Assembly: GCA_947561395.2 (NCBI GenBank)
Contig: OX387189.1
Span: 19,406,329 to 19,470,328 of the forward strand
Direction of reading: 5' to 3'
Source of the DNA: Buxus sempervirens
Lineage: Eukaryota; Streptophyta; Magnoliopsida; Buxales; Buxaceae
Length of the DNA stretch: 64,000 nt
Shown here: one piece after another, positions 34,844-45,786 of the stretch
Layout: the number at the start of each line of letters is the position of its first letter
Numbering within the stretch: position 1 is the first letter of the stretch
The notes under the pieces: model-generated
Database searches by the model: none
The model's input: only the letters and a program-made list of their open reading frames with translations
What the model was told of the DNA's origin: nothing
Program-made: the position numbers and the translations under genes

Positions 34844-37800
34844 TCTAAACTATTTTTAACAAATTCTAAACTATTTTTAACAAATTTTAACCTTTAAATA
34901 AGATGTTTTAAGACCAAAATAAATTACCAATTCCCTGTTTTACAAAAGAATAAAAATAATAAGGAATTTAGGGTAATTAGTGGCCAAGCTTTGTAAATAG
35001 CAAGAAACCTAAGTTTTGGAAGAACTGAACTTGTAACCATGAGAGATTTAATTAAGTGACCTGTAAATTTATACTGTTAACCAGAATATGATATACAGGA
35101 TTTCCAAATCAGATTTTGAACACAGTTAACCCAATAAGGAAAGAAATTACAGATACAACCATTATATGGGACACTAGGCACTATTATATACAGAAATATT
35201 AGTCCTTAGGGATTGTTGGTATCTAGTGGGCATAGCTGGTTATGGATCCATAGTTTTGGCTAGATAGCTAAGAGATATTTCATTTGGGTTGGGTTACTCC
35301 CTATTGCAAACACGTTTCCTTTGCAAGTTGGTTTGCTCTGGAAGATCCTATGTCTGGAGGGACACCCCAGTGCTCTGCTAGTGATTCCCTGTACATGTGG
35401 ATAAGCGACCATCTCCATGTATTGATTTCGGTGCTGCATGCTGGTGGTACTTGCCAACTTGGTTGAGTTCGTGTGCAATAAGTCGATGACTATGGCTATT
35501 ATCTAAGGTGATCTTCACGGGTTTGAGTATCATTAGTAACGTCGCCCATAAGTCGCACGGTGCTATAGCATATGGTTGAGAGTCATCTCAAACGTGTATC
35601 TTTCTTTGTGTGTCCTACAATGATACTGAGATCACAAACACTTACTTCTGATATTGTTCACATGCTGGACGCATGTATTGGATGCTATGGTTGGATGTGA
35701 CTGTTTAGTACATCCTGGATTGTTATATTAGATTCTATTATTGATTTCTGAATCATGATCTTGATAAACTTTATACTGTTCACAAATACTTAAACTGTTT
35801 TACATATTGATTTGTATTCCATTATCGATATGAATGTTTATACGAACCTGTTTACTCGAGACTGCTTATTCGTGCATGAACATCTATTTTTAATGATTAT
35901 GAACTGTTTATAGCATGCATGTGTTGTCTACTGAGATATTCGTATCTCACCCTACTTCTTTATGTTATTTTTAGCTAATACGCGAGAGGGGGATCATAGT
36001 GGTAATTTCTAGAGTGATCTTGTTGACTATTTGCCGTAGGCGCATTATTATCCCGATTGATTTGAGGTTGAGGAAAGATGATTGATGAGACTTTAGACAG
36101 TTTGATATTATTTTATTAATTAATTGGTTTTGATGTATCTGAGAGATTGAGTGATTAGAACATTTTGATTATTACCGGACTTAAATGATTAATTGGATTG
36201 GATGGTTTATTTGACTTCTTTTATGAAGATGTTAGTCTACACTTCCGCACATTGATGTTCCGCACTCTGATAGTTTATTAATAAATGATTTATTTAATTA
36301 TTTAGTCTGGTTAATTATTGATGATTATTTGATATGTGCCAATAGCATCTCCAATTCGGCTATTGAGCTGGATTCGGGTTGTTACAGTAGCGAACCGGAT
36401 TCGAGTTAGGTGTCGGTTTGCATTGACCCGGGTTTGGGGCGTTACAAGATGCTAAGCCCAGTCTAACATTACGAGAATCAGAACTGAACACAGGGTTCAT
36501 CTCATCAAAACATTTCCAAGCAAGAGAATCCGCATGATGCCTTAACTTACCATCATCAGTGCAACCATCTACATGCCATCTCATATCATCAGCAATCTTG
36601 GAAGACATATACAATCTTTGAAGATGCGGCTTCAAAGGAAAGTGCATTAATATCTTTGCTGCCTTTTTCTTTCCCTTCTTATTGGAATGACTATCTTTGG
36701 ATTTCCATCTAGAAGTACCGCAAATATCACACTTCTGTTTTTCACTAGTTTCATTCCAATATAGCATACAGTCATTTTGGCACACATTTATTTTGTTATA
36801 ATTAAGACAGAAATCCGATATCAACGTCTTTACCTGTGAATTTGTTTCTGGCAAATTTGACACAAATGGAAATGTCTCTCTCAACAACTCAAGCATCAAA
36901 CTTAATGACTTATTGCTCCATCCACTTAAGCACTTTATATGAAATAGTTTAACAATGAACGACAATTTCGTGTGGCTTTTATACCTTGGGTATAACTCTT
37001 CTCCAGCATCATGGAACAGTTTCTCAAACTTAGGATTGTCCTCATTTGGGGTATCATTTGATGGCCTATGCGAAGAACTCACAAATACATCCATTTCATC
37101 TTGCACCCCATAAGCTTCTTTAAACATGAGCCTAAATTCATCACCCCCAAATTGTGCATCATCTCCTATGGGATTAACATGAGGGGATTGTGAATCGAGA
37201 ATATCCTCCCTATGATAGTAACATTTTGTGTAATTTTGGTCAAATCCATTGCAAATCATGTGTTCATATGCAATTTCTTCACTCTGATATAACACATTAT
37301 TACATTTCGGACAAAGACATTTCAATAACCCATTAATAGTTGCCCCGCAAGAACATGCAAATTTGATGAAACTGTTGACTCCATCAATATAATCTTGACT
37401 AGCCCTATTCCATCCATAGTAAACATAACCTATTTAGTTAATAAATATAGATATACACCCTTCACTAAAAGATTAAGAAATTAACATAATAAATACCTAG
37501 ATCTCTTCATCAACATTCGATCCATAAATTTGACCTTTTGATCAAGTGATAATTGGCTACCTTGCTTTATCTCAATGGGTAGAGAATCCCGACACGAGTC
37601 CAACGCAACTGAGTTTGCTGGAATCGGAGTCTGGATGAAGGTTCTGTGGGCCGGTCAAACTTGATGAGCCGAAAGTTGACTTTTCCTCGAACCCCGTGCC
37701 AAGTGCTTAGCCCTATGTCATTGGATAGAGGGCTCCAATACGAGTCTAACGCAATTGAGTTTGCTCAAATCGAAGTTCAGATGAAGGAGATATGAGCTGT

Positions 37801-37995
37801 CGAAGTTTCCGAGCAGCAAAATCGGAAACTGCACACGTGGCACAAGAACTGCCCACGTGGTGGCCAACGCAGCAAAATATCTCAGGGACTAAATCTTAAA
37901 TATCCAAAATTCGCAGGGGGCAATCCGTAGAATCCAAAAGTGTCAAAACGGTCGAATCGGTCAAGTCGAAGGGCAAATCCGTAATTTTTTGATTT

Positions 37996-39696
37996 GTATC
38001 CGGTCAAATATACCGGATACACATACCCTTGAGTATATCCGGACTCAAATGCCGGATACAAGAAGATTTTCGCGCGAGATTCGCGCCGATCACCCGACAA
38101 ATTCGCGGCGGCATTAATTTTTCAAATGATTATGTTTTGTATCCGGCATTCAATGCCGGATACAAAGAAGCCTCTGTGTAACCGGTCATGGAGGCCGGAT
38201 AAGGAGAAGCCTTAGTGTATCCGGCCTAAGTTGCCGGATACATTAAGTTTGGCTATAAAAGCCAAACAGCAGCTCATTTCCGAGGGTTGGTTGCTTTTGG
38301 TTGTTTTCCAGCTCTCCTCCCCCACCTGCTCCCCTCCGAATCCCATCTCTTCCCACTCCCTAAGGCTTCTACCACCACCCTCAACCATCCCAAGCCACTC
38401 CAACCCTCCTTTCCTTTCTCCATCTTCACTCACACTCCAAGAAGAAGGAGAGGAAGAGCTGCTGTGCTAAAGAGGGAAGATCTCCAGTTGCTGTACCAAC
38501 TCCAAGGAACATCACCACCTTGCACAAGAGGTCAAGGACCTCCAGGTATCACTCCTCGCCATGTTCTCTCTTACATATATAAAAATGAATTCCTTTTGCT
38601 ATGTTTCGAAAGTCATTCATCTCCCAGGATCAGACCTGGTTTTCCGGTAGTTTGCATGTGCTATTGCTCCCCCCTTTCATGAGCATGGGAGTCCTTGGAG
38701 GTGTCCCTTGCTTTTTTCCTGTTTCGTTTTGTTTAAGGGAGTGTGTTCCCTCTTGAGCAAATCCCATGTACCCCTATGTAAGCCCCATCTTCCCTTTCGT
38801 CGATTCACTTGATTACGAGTTTAGGCTACGGTTAGGGAGCCATGTTATAAGCCATGCGTGAAATGCCTTGGCTTGCATGATTTCATTCGCTTGCACTTGA
38901 ATATGGTTGTATGCATGCATGAGGTGTCCTTGTTTTTACTGTGGAGCATGATAGGATCTCATGAGCCTTTTTATTTTTGCTATTTTCACATGCATGATTG
39001 AATAGGAACACGTGAAAGCTACTGCCCTTTTTTACAAAGAAACCAGTCCCAAGGGACCATGCTTTACTTGAATACACACCCTCCGAGCATTAGTGAAGCA
39101 CTCACCAATTCCATCCATCAATGGTTATTGTCCAGGATTATTTGGTAGTTTTATGGCTGTTAACCCCTTGTCTTTCTGGATGCTTTAGCATGCACCACCA
39201 TATTTGGCTACTGTGAGGCCCCATAACCTACTGATCCTACTGTCCATACATGCATGCTCCTCAACCCCCATGATTCCTGGCTGTAGAAACCTCCAAGGAG
39301 GTAAAGGGTGGGGGATTCCCCACCTCCAGAACTTGAGTGGGCCCTCCCGGGGGCCCACGAAGTTTTAGTGCATCCCTAGCAGGGCTGCCCACACAGCAGC
39401 AACCCCATGATCCTGTGTTAGTCTCCCCCCATTGCTTTGCTGAAAAATCCAAAAGGGGAAGCCAAATGTGGCTTCTCCCAAACCTAAACCAACGTAGGCC
39501 CACCCAGGGGCCCACTAAGCCTTAGAAAGCCTCCTGGGAACCTCTGGAAACCACCCTGAATGGCAGAATCACCAAAAAGGGCCATCTCAGTGTGATCCGG
39601 CAACTCAGGCCGGATCACCTGTGGCCTAGGTGTATCCGGTCACTCAGGCTGGATCACCTGAGGCATATGTATATCCGGCAACTCAGGCCGGACACA
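37996..39696. repeat. Dispersed ATCCGG/CCGGAT stem-loop family, eight copies
   Basis: Copies at 37996-38020, 38033-38058, 38139-38163, 38177-38200, 38217-38241, 39592-39618, 39632-39658 and 39671-39695. Each is a hairpin with arms of the type GTATCCGG / CCGGATAC around a short loop. The copy at 38139 is a perfect 25-nt palindrome with 12-bp arms. Five lie before the TATA box and three far downstream. Confidence 0.9.
38254..38260 (+). promoter_or_regulatory. LTR TATA box inside a dyad
   Basis: TATAAAA is framed by TTTGGC and GCCAAA (38248-38266). A pyrimidine-rich leader follows. The sister LTR has a TATA-like palindrome at the matching place. Confidence 0.55.
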
Positions 39697-40755
39697 TACA
39701 AAAATGTGTTTTTTGTGTGTTTTGATGTCTCTTGCCGAATTTTGGGTGTGATTTGAACTAAACCGAACAAACCAACAGGGTTTCCGGGTCAGGGTTTCCG
39801 GGTCACCCGGAAACCCAACTTGGGACATGGACCGCAGGTCCAACTCGGAATACCCGTGGACCTTCCAACGAGGCCCACCAAGTTCTATGAATCCAAAAGC
39901 ATGCAAAGGAGGAAAGTAAGTAAAAATGAACAAATTGAATCGGGCGGGCCAAACCCAATGCGGCCCACCCGAGCCTTGTTATGCATAATGAATGTATGAA
40001 TTGCATGGTTTGGCCGAGACCAAGGGCTAGGGCCTGTCGGGCCCGCCAAAGCCCGCTAACTGAACCAAGTTAGGGTGCAAGCCCTAGACTTCAAAGAACT
40101 AGGCTTTCAAGCCCAAACCTGGATCACGGACCCCAAGCCCAGTGACCAGCCCACCTTGGCTCAACTTAAGGAAGATAAATCAAAACTATTTGGCAACCAC
40201 CATGGGGGCCCATTCAGGGGCCCACGAACCAATGCCGACCCACCTGCTATATGGAAATCACATAAGGCTCCAATTTAAAACTAAATAAAATCAATTCACC
40301 TCACCAAAGCCCACAGGGCCTCCTAGGATTAGACAGAGGCCCACATAGGCACATGGGCTTAACCAAGCCCACCAAGGACACCATGGGCCTTCCAACGGGG
40401 CCTACCCAATCCGACTCAGATCACCTAAATTAATCAAGATAAAATCAATTAAAGGGACCCACACCACTCAGGTGGTCCCACCAGACTTAACCGGATTGCA
40501 TATCGGATTAGGAATCGGGTGAGAAACCAAAACAAGCTGACTCAAACCAGGGAATCCACGGGACCCGTCATCCGACGGGGTGGACTGGGGTGTCTACGGA
40601 CTTCCCCAGACCACAACCGAGAACCAACTTAGAATCTCAAGCCGCAGACCCAAAGCCCAAAATAAACAAGATTAGGCACCCAGGTGTCCGCCTGCACTCC
40701 ATCAGGCGGTGGCGACTCCAATTTCCCATCTATACCCGTGCGACCCGGAAACACG

Positions 40756-42656
40756 CGCGCACAGGGACACAAGCATTTTTTACATACAATAAAATGACAC
40801 TATTTTTTAATTATTTTTAGAAGTGACCCTTCAAGTCAATTACTTTTGAAAAAATGACCCTTTTCTGTAATTCCTAATCTTTGTGGATTGTTTTTATAAT
40901 TATTAACAAAAAGTGACCCCCTTTCACTCGGATAGCGATCTTTATCTTTGTGCTTAAGTTTACGCCAAGTCATCAATACCGTGATATAAATTTAAAAAAA
41001 AAAAAGGTCCCAATGATTTTGTTTGATTGACTTGTGCCCATGAACAAGTCATGTCATGGACATTTCTTGATTGGGTTTGAGGGTTAATTAAAAACAATGA
41101 GTCGAATAAAGAAAAGAATCATCATCATCTTAAGAGCCTAATAAGCCCGTTCCCACAAAAGAAAGAAAAGATTAGCTTACTATTAAAAATATAAAAATTT
41201 TAAATTAGATCATTCTATATAATAATAGATTATAAAAATTCTCTTAAACATAATAAATATTACTTTATACTGTGATGGCTTTATCTTCCTAGAAAATAGT
41301 CAATTCCAAACAAAAAGAAATGGAATGAATTTGTCAAATACTCAATTCCAATTTCCAACTTGAATTCATATGATCCAAACGAGTCCTTGTATGTAAATAG
41401 TAGCAAGAATGACAAGATTTTCCAACGAACTACAAATTTTTAAATCACCTTGCTATGGCACCAATGATCCGACATAGCCAACAGTTTTTTTTTCCTTTTT
41501 CCAGAGTGCATATTACCAAATTTGAACTCACCGTAAATTACACAAGCATGCAAGATTTTATCAAATAGTCTCACATACATAGAAACAGAAGCTGCAAGCA
41601 GAGTACCTTGCCAAAGCAAATGCCACTCCTTAACATCATAGAACCTTTCACATATATGCAAAAACATTTACAAGCAAAAATACTAAATAACAGATGCGAA
41701 ACCCAGAATCTATATGATGCAGCCATATCCTAGTGCAACACATATGATGCCCAAAGAGACAAAAATACATTTGCAATACCCATTTTCAATATAGAGAGAA
41801 AAATAGAGAGAGAGAGAGAGAGAGAGAGAGACAAAGAGGGACTCTTTGACAATGAGTAGAGTATTCTGTATCATTAAGGGAATCAAATGCCTCATCCCGA
41901 GCTTGGAACCTAATCATTCTTTCAGTATTAGAAAAGAACACACACAGCTACTAACTTTCAAACAAAAATTGAAACATATCACACAGTAGAAAATCTTGTA
42001 TCCTGACAAATCCACGAAGATACTATGATTGTTACTATAAAATCTTTTGATACAATTAACCATTGTTTATTCAAGGGGAAAAATGAAGACAGAAAACAAT
42101 TTGACTAACCTCATCATTGAATATTTACATGGTTACAAATGGAAACAATTATTGTGGAAATGATGTCATATTGATCCTAATAGCCAGTTTTCATTAAACA
42201 ACCTTGACACATTTTAAGTAGACTCGAACACTTTATTCTTAATGTAACTATTTATTCTTTTTGATTTCTCTTTGTTATATTCTTTCACTTTACAATGCAA
42301 CAAGAATGATTCCTGGAAGTGCAAGTGATCTTATTAGAAATTTTTTTATCTAGAAAGAAATGGTGCACAATTCTTAAGTAAATTGAAAGTATTACACTGA
42401 CCTTAGTTCCTGTTCAATATTTAAAAACAAATTCATCTCGGTTCTTCTTACTAGTAATTTAGAAAACAAATTCAGCTCCATTCTTCTATAACTAGAAAGA
42501 AATGGATCCCAAATTCAGAGGGATTAATGAAAATGCTAGGATTAATCTTTCAATCTTTTAATGCAATCACCAATCATTTATAATAGAAACTGGGAAAAGA
42601 AGAAGAAGAAAGAAAAGATGTACCAGAGTATGGATTTTTAAGTTTCTAAACTTGGG
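40756..42656. other. CACTA interior without recognised gene; (GA)n at 41805-41831
   Basis: AT-rich sequence between the Ogre-like LTR and the hAT-like element. Apart from a GA microsatellite and scattered GTGACCC words near 40790-40920, I see no coding or element structure. Confidence 0.5.
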
Positions 42657-43373
42657 TACGAGACTAGAGCCGGCAAAAGCGAACCGACTCGACGGGTCAA
42701 CCCGATTATAAACAGGTTGGGTTGACCTGTTTAGTAATTGGGTTGGGTACGGGTTGAGGTTTTCCCAACCCATCCGAAATCAGGTCAACCCGATTACAAC
42801 CCGTCCACCCGATTAAAATGTTTACTAAATTTTCGGAAATTTCAAATTACATTAGGGTATGTTTGGATCGCAGGAATTGGGAGGTAAGAATTGGAATTGG
42901 TAGCTGAGAATTTCAATTCTTCTGTTTGGTTGACCAATTCCTACGAGAATTAGAAGTCACATGTGAATTCTTTAGGTTTCAATTCCCATGACCCATAAGA
43001 AACATAAATGAGATGGGAGGGGCGTTTTTTGTAATTCCTGTGTGTTCAAATTCACACAGAAATTAAAATCGGGTTCACACTCTTCGTCGAACTAAAATTT
43101 CGGATGCGCGCAAAACCTTCGTTGAGCAACGAGAGCACGTCTTCGTCATTGATCAGAAGCCTTCATTCAAGTCTTTTCTCCATCTTCTTCATCATTGCAT
43201 CTGAGTAGCTTGGGGAGACTTGAACAGAGGAGGAAGAAGATTACTCTGTTTGCCTTGCAATTCGATATTCAGTTCGAGCAAAGCAGTTTAGTTGAGGAGT
43301 TGAGGATTAGGATTTGCCGAATCTATTGTTGCTCTTGGTCGTGACGTTGTTGAAATGAGAGTGGTGGGACCAA

Positions 43374-44617
43374 TTGGACTCCATCAAGGGCGAGGATACT
43401 TGCCCTAAAATCCCACCATATCCAAAATACAGCAACCCCATGAACAGGTTCTGCTACGACGCAAACCCCCTCCTTGTTGAAGCTTTCCATGAAAACCGGA
43501 GACTCAAAGACTTTATTGAGAAGCTCCAGGAGAGGGATTCAAATCCTCTTCAGATACTGAAAGATGACGATGATGGGAGCATGGAGCAAAGACCAATTCT
43601 GGGCTGTCGTTAAATTCCTCAAAGACACTCATCAACTGAAAGAGGCTTTCCAAGTAATTCTGTCAATCCAATTGCTGCTTAATTCTTGTTCTTGTCAGTA
43701 AAATTACGATAAATTGAAGTGCAAATCGGCACTTTCAATATTTTGAAATTTCGATTCTTCCAAGATTGCAGGTTCTTAGTTCTACTGTTTATTTCTTTTT
43801 TTTTTTTGTGCAAGTGTTCTAATGTTGAAATTTAAGGATTCGGTTTTAGGTGTTTGGTTTGTGGAAGAGCTTGGAGAAATCTTGTCTCAATGAGGTTAAT
43901 TATGAGAAGATTATATAGTTATTGGGTGAAGCAGGTCTAATGGAAGAAGCTGTCTTGGCGCTCCAAGACTTGAAGGCTAATAATGGTCTTTGTTCATATG
44001 TGGAAATCTACGACTTTGTAATTCATGGTTTTGCGCAATAGGGGGAATTTGATGATGCTTTATTTTTTCTCAAGGAGATGCTGGAGATTAATTTGTTACC
44101 AAAGCCTAAAACCTACAATGGGCTTATTCAAGCTTATGGGAATTATAGGATGTATGATGAGATGATTAAGTGTGTGAAGAAAATGGAGTCCAGATGCTGT
44201 GTTCCAGATCAAGTTACTTACAGTACAATGATCTTGGAGTTTGCCCGAGGAGGGTTGGTCAAAAGCATGGAAAGCGAGTATCAAACTTCCCTTTCAAGGC
44301 AACTTGATTTGCAACATTGTACTTTGGTTGCAATAACGAAGGCTTATACAAAACTAGGGGTGCTGGTGAAGGTGGAGGAATTTAATTGGCGAGCTGTGAG
44401 CTCAAAAATCCCATTGAAGGAGAGTCTAATGAGGAGCATAGCTGGAGTTTATATTGAGAATTACATGTTCTCTAGATTAGATGATTTGGGACTTGACATT
44501 TCTTTGAGTTCTTGTAAGAGTGATCTTGTTTGGTGTCTTCGGCTCCTTTCTCACACTTGTCTTCTGAAATTGCATGCTTCTTTGAGATTCGAATTGTCTC
44601 AGTTGAGTTCTGGATAA
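43374..44617 (+). pseudogene. Captured P-type PPR gene fragment
   Basis: A first segment (MDSIKGEDTCPKIPPYPKYS to the HENRRLKDFIEKLQ region, 43374 to about 43650) and, after a probable intron (donor near 43652, acceptor TTTTAG near 43851), a longer one to 44617. The second contains PPR-like helices: GLMEEAVLALQDLK, LLPKPKTYNGLIQAYGNY, KKMESRCCVPDQVTYSTMI. In-frame TAG stops lie at 43916-43918 and 44039-44041, and a one-base shift occurs near 43580. PPR proteins bind organellar RNA. This copy cannot be translated through and is cargo of the Harbinger-like element. Confidence 0.8.
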
Positions 44618-44639
44618 GACCATCAGGCTGTCCCTTTCT

Positions 44640-45232
44640 TTTTCAGAGTCTATCTGCTAGCGTTGGCGCATGTATGGTGTGAGTGCAATTAGCAGCTTCA
44701 TTGATGCAACCCCGAGTTCTTCATCTAGGAAATTGATAAATTCAATCAGGGTGTAGCTTGCTTCTGTTTCCTTGACAACAGAGACTATTGTGGCTGTTGA
44801 TTTGAGGTATTTTGTTAGACAAAGGAGATTTTGATGAGATTGGTGTTGAGTTCATCTGGACTGGAGTTCTTGAGCGTGTGAACGATGTTGCACACAACAT
44901 AGTCTGAAGCCATTGTGTGACCATGGGTGTTTACTTGGATGGTTTCTGGAGAAAGCTCAGACTCTAGTATGTTTGCAAGGATTGCAGCAACTTTCTTTTT
45001 TGAGTCCATTAGATTCTCCTTGTGAACATCTCTTCTACCATAGCTTGTACAATACCAGCTTGTATGAGTGTTTTGCTATTTGGTTTGTAAGATGATAATT
45101 GTATTAGAACTTTAAATGCTACCTTCCTTGTTATTGTATTTCCATCGTGCACCATCTTGAGCAGGGTTGGGGAAGCTCTTTCAGCGACATCAATTTTATT
45201 TTCATTCCCAAGGATAATTTTGGTGAGTGGGA
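44640..45232 (-). pseudogene. Captured U-box/ARM-repeat (PUB42/43-like) fragment
   Basis: Minus-strand reading gives ARM-type helices: KIILGNENKIDVAERASPTL, KVAFKVLIQLSSYKPNSKTL, IQAGIVQAMVEEMFTRRI, then a stop. Then come KKVAAILANILESELSPETI, DYVVCNIVHTLKNSSPDELN, a one-base shift, LCLTKYLKSTATIVSVVKET and ELGVASMKLLIALTPYMRQR. This resembles the ARM region of plant U-box E3 ligases of the PUB42/43 kind (from memory of the family; not searched). The U-box itself is absent. It is cargo beside the PPR fragment, with opposite orientation. Confidence 0.72.
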
Positions 45233-45483
45233 TGGTTGAGAAAATGTAGCTAGGTTACATGGTTTTAATTTGCTCAAAGAGTTTAAATATTTCAATTCTT
45301 ACAGATTTGTTAGCGTCCAAACGGTGGAATTGGAATTCGCGTGTGAATTTCAAGTAAATTCCATAAACTTAGCCAAACACCAAAATTTTAGTATCTATGA
45401 ATTCAAATTCATTTGATTCCAAATTCACGTGTATTTGAATTCTCACGAATGTTTGAATTATTGCGATCCAAACGGACCCTTAG

Positions 45484-45786
45484 CCTTTAGCGGAGTGGAA
45501 TTATCCATTTAGGTTTAGGGTTTTTGACTTTTCGTTTTGTCTTCGCCAGAATCGCCACAGCCACTCGCCAGTTTTCCTCTTGCTGTCTCGCGGTAAGTCT
45601 CTCGACTCTCGCCCTGTTTTTCCTCAGTTCCTCTTCGGCTAATGCCGCTAATCGGCTCTTCCATACTCCATAGTTCCATTCAGGCTTTCAGCTCAGCTCC
45701 TCTCATTTGTTTCAAATCCCTGGGGGATTAGATCATCCTTTGGTTTTCTGTACTCTTTTTGTGATTTTGTTGTCTTGGGCCTTTAG
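45484..45786 (+). other. Possible foreign 5' UTR exon fused ahead of the AP2 fragment
   Basis: 45510-45593 contains TTTAGGTTTAGGGTTTTTG (telo-box-like), a pyrimidine-rich leader and a good donor, CTCGCG then GTAAGTCTC. It looks like a housekeeping-gene 5' UTR exon and not an AP2 gene start. No coding frame. Confidence 0.35.

Larger units (their letters stand above)
32335..36446 (+). mobile_element. Solo LTR (about 2.4 kb without its LINE), TSD AGATG
   Basis: It starts TATAAGACCCC, ends GGGGCGTTACA, and is flanked by AGATG (32330-32334 and 36447-36451). Removing it with one AGATG copy restores the TnpD-like frame (RLGLA followed by SDGFNPF), which proves the boundaries. The first dinucleotide is TA where the other LTRs have TG. 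A LINE is nested at 33165-34843. The sequence at 35180-35715 matches the partial LTR at 2175-2700. Confidence 0.95.
27161..37525 (-). pseudogene. TnpD-like CACTA transposase (Transpos_assoc, TNP2/Transposase_21, DUF4216), broken
   Basis: Start ATG at 37525-37523 (short first exon), then a Transpos_assoc-type region (NRASQDYIDGVNSFIKFACS) at about 37430-37330 and a C-rich CPKCNN segment, continuing to 36447. After an LTR insertion the frame resumes exactly at 32334 (SDGFNPF, NTWPVILIPYNLPPWLCMK, LLIPGPKGLGNDIDVYLRPL). YWRDNMLKHNLDMMHIEKNV follows, then TNRPQRN near 31440, and a DUF4216-type C-terminus (27860-27161; FKCDLVDIMIQGRG, QVFYVVDP). Damage: TGA at 31921-31919, an extra base in the T7 run near 31716, a deletion at about 31525 that removed the DUF4218 region, TAA at 27664-27662, and two solo LTRs. 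Family members cut and rejoin CACTA ends; this copy cannot. Confidence 0.87.
37527..40755 (+). mobile_element. Ogre/Tat-like LTR, 5'-truncated
   Basis: From 37531 on it follows the LTR at 51885-55293 in plan: a TTGACTTTT..GATCAAGTGA block, the GAGTTTGC..GGATGAAGGTTCTG block, a TATA box, a pyrimidine-rich leader, GGGCCCAC-rich stretches, and the terminal TCAGGCGGTGGCGACTCC. The first 80 bp or so of that LTR are missing here, and no target duplication was found. It sits directly upstream of the TnpD-like start codon. Apparent ORFs at 38231-38682, 39261-40278 and 40590-40820 lie inside LTR sequence and have no domain. Confidence 0.75.
42855..45479. mobile_element. PIF/Harbinger-like non-autonomous element carrying PPR and ARM fragments, TSD TTA
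   Basis: The left end GGGTATGTTTGGATCGCA and the right end, inverted, GGGTCCGTTTGGATCGCA match except for two bases. TTA flanks both (42852-42854 and 45480-45482), the classical PIF/Harbinger target. Subterminal sequence is rich in GAATT words in both orientations. No transposase is found. The 2.6-kb cargo is two unrelated host gene fragments in opposite orientations. Confidence 0.82.

Noticed and set aside
35284..35466. Small plus-strand ORF and its mirror at 35260-35478, repeated at 2300-2629
   Set aside because: Shared because the LTR sequence is shared. The frame lengths differ between the two copies, so coding constraint is not supported.
38231..40820. ORFs of 60-131 codons
   Set aside because: Inside the truncated Ogre-like LTR; Pro/Ser-rich or Gly-rich artefacts of pyrimidine and GGGCCC tracts.
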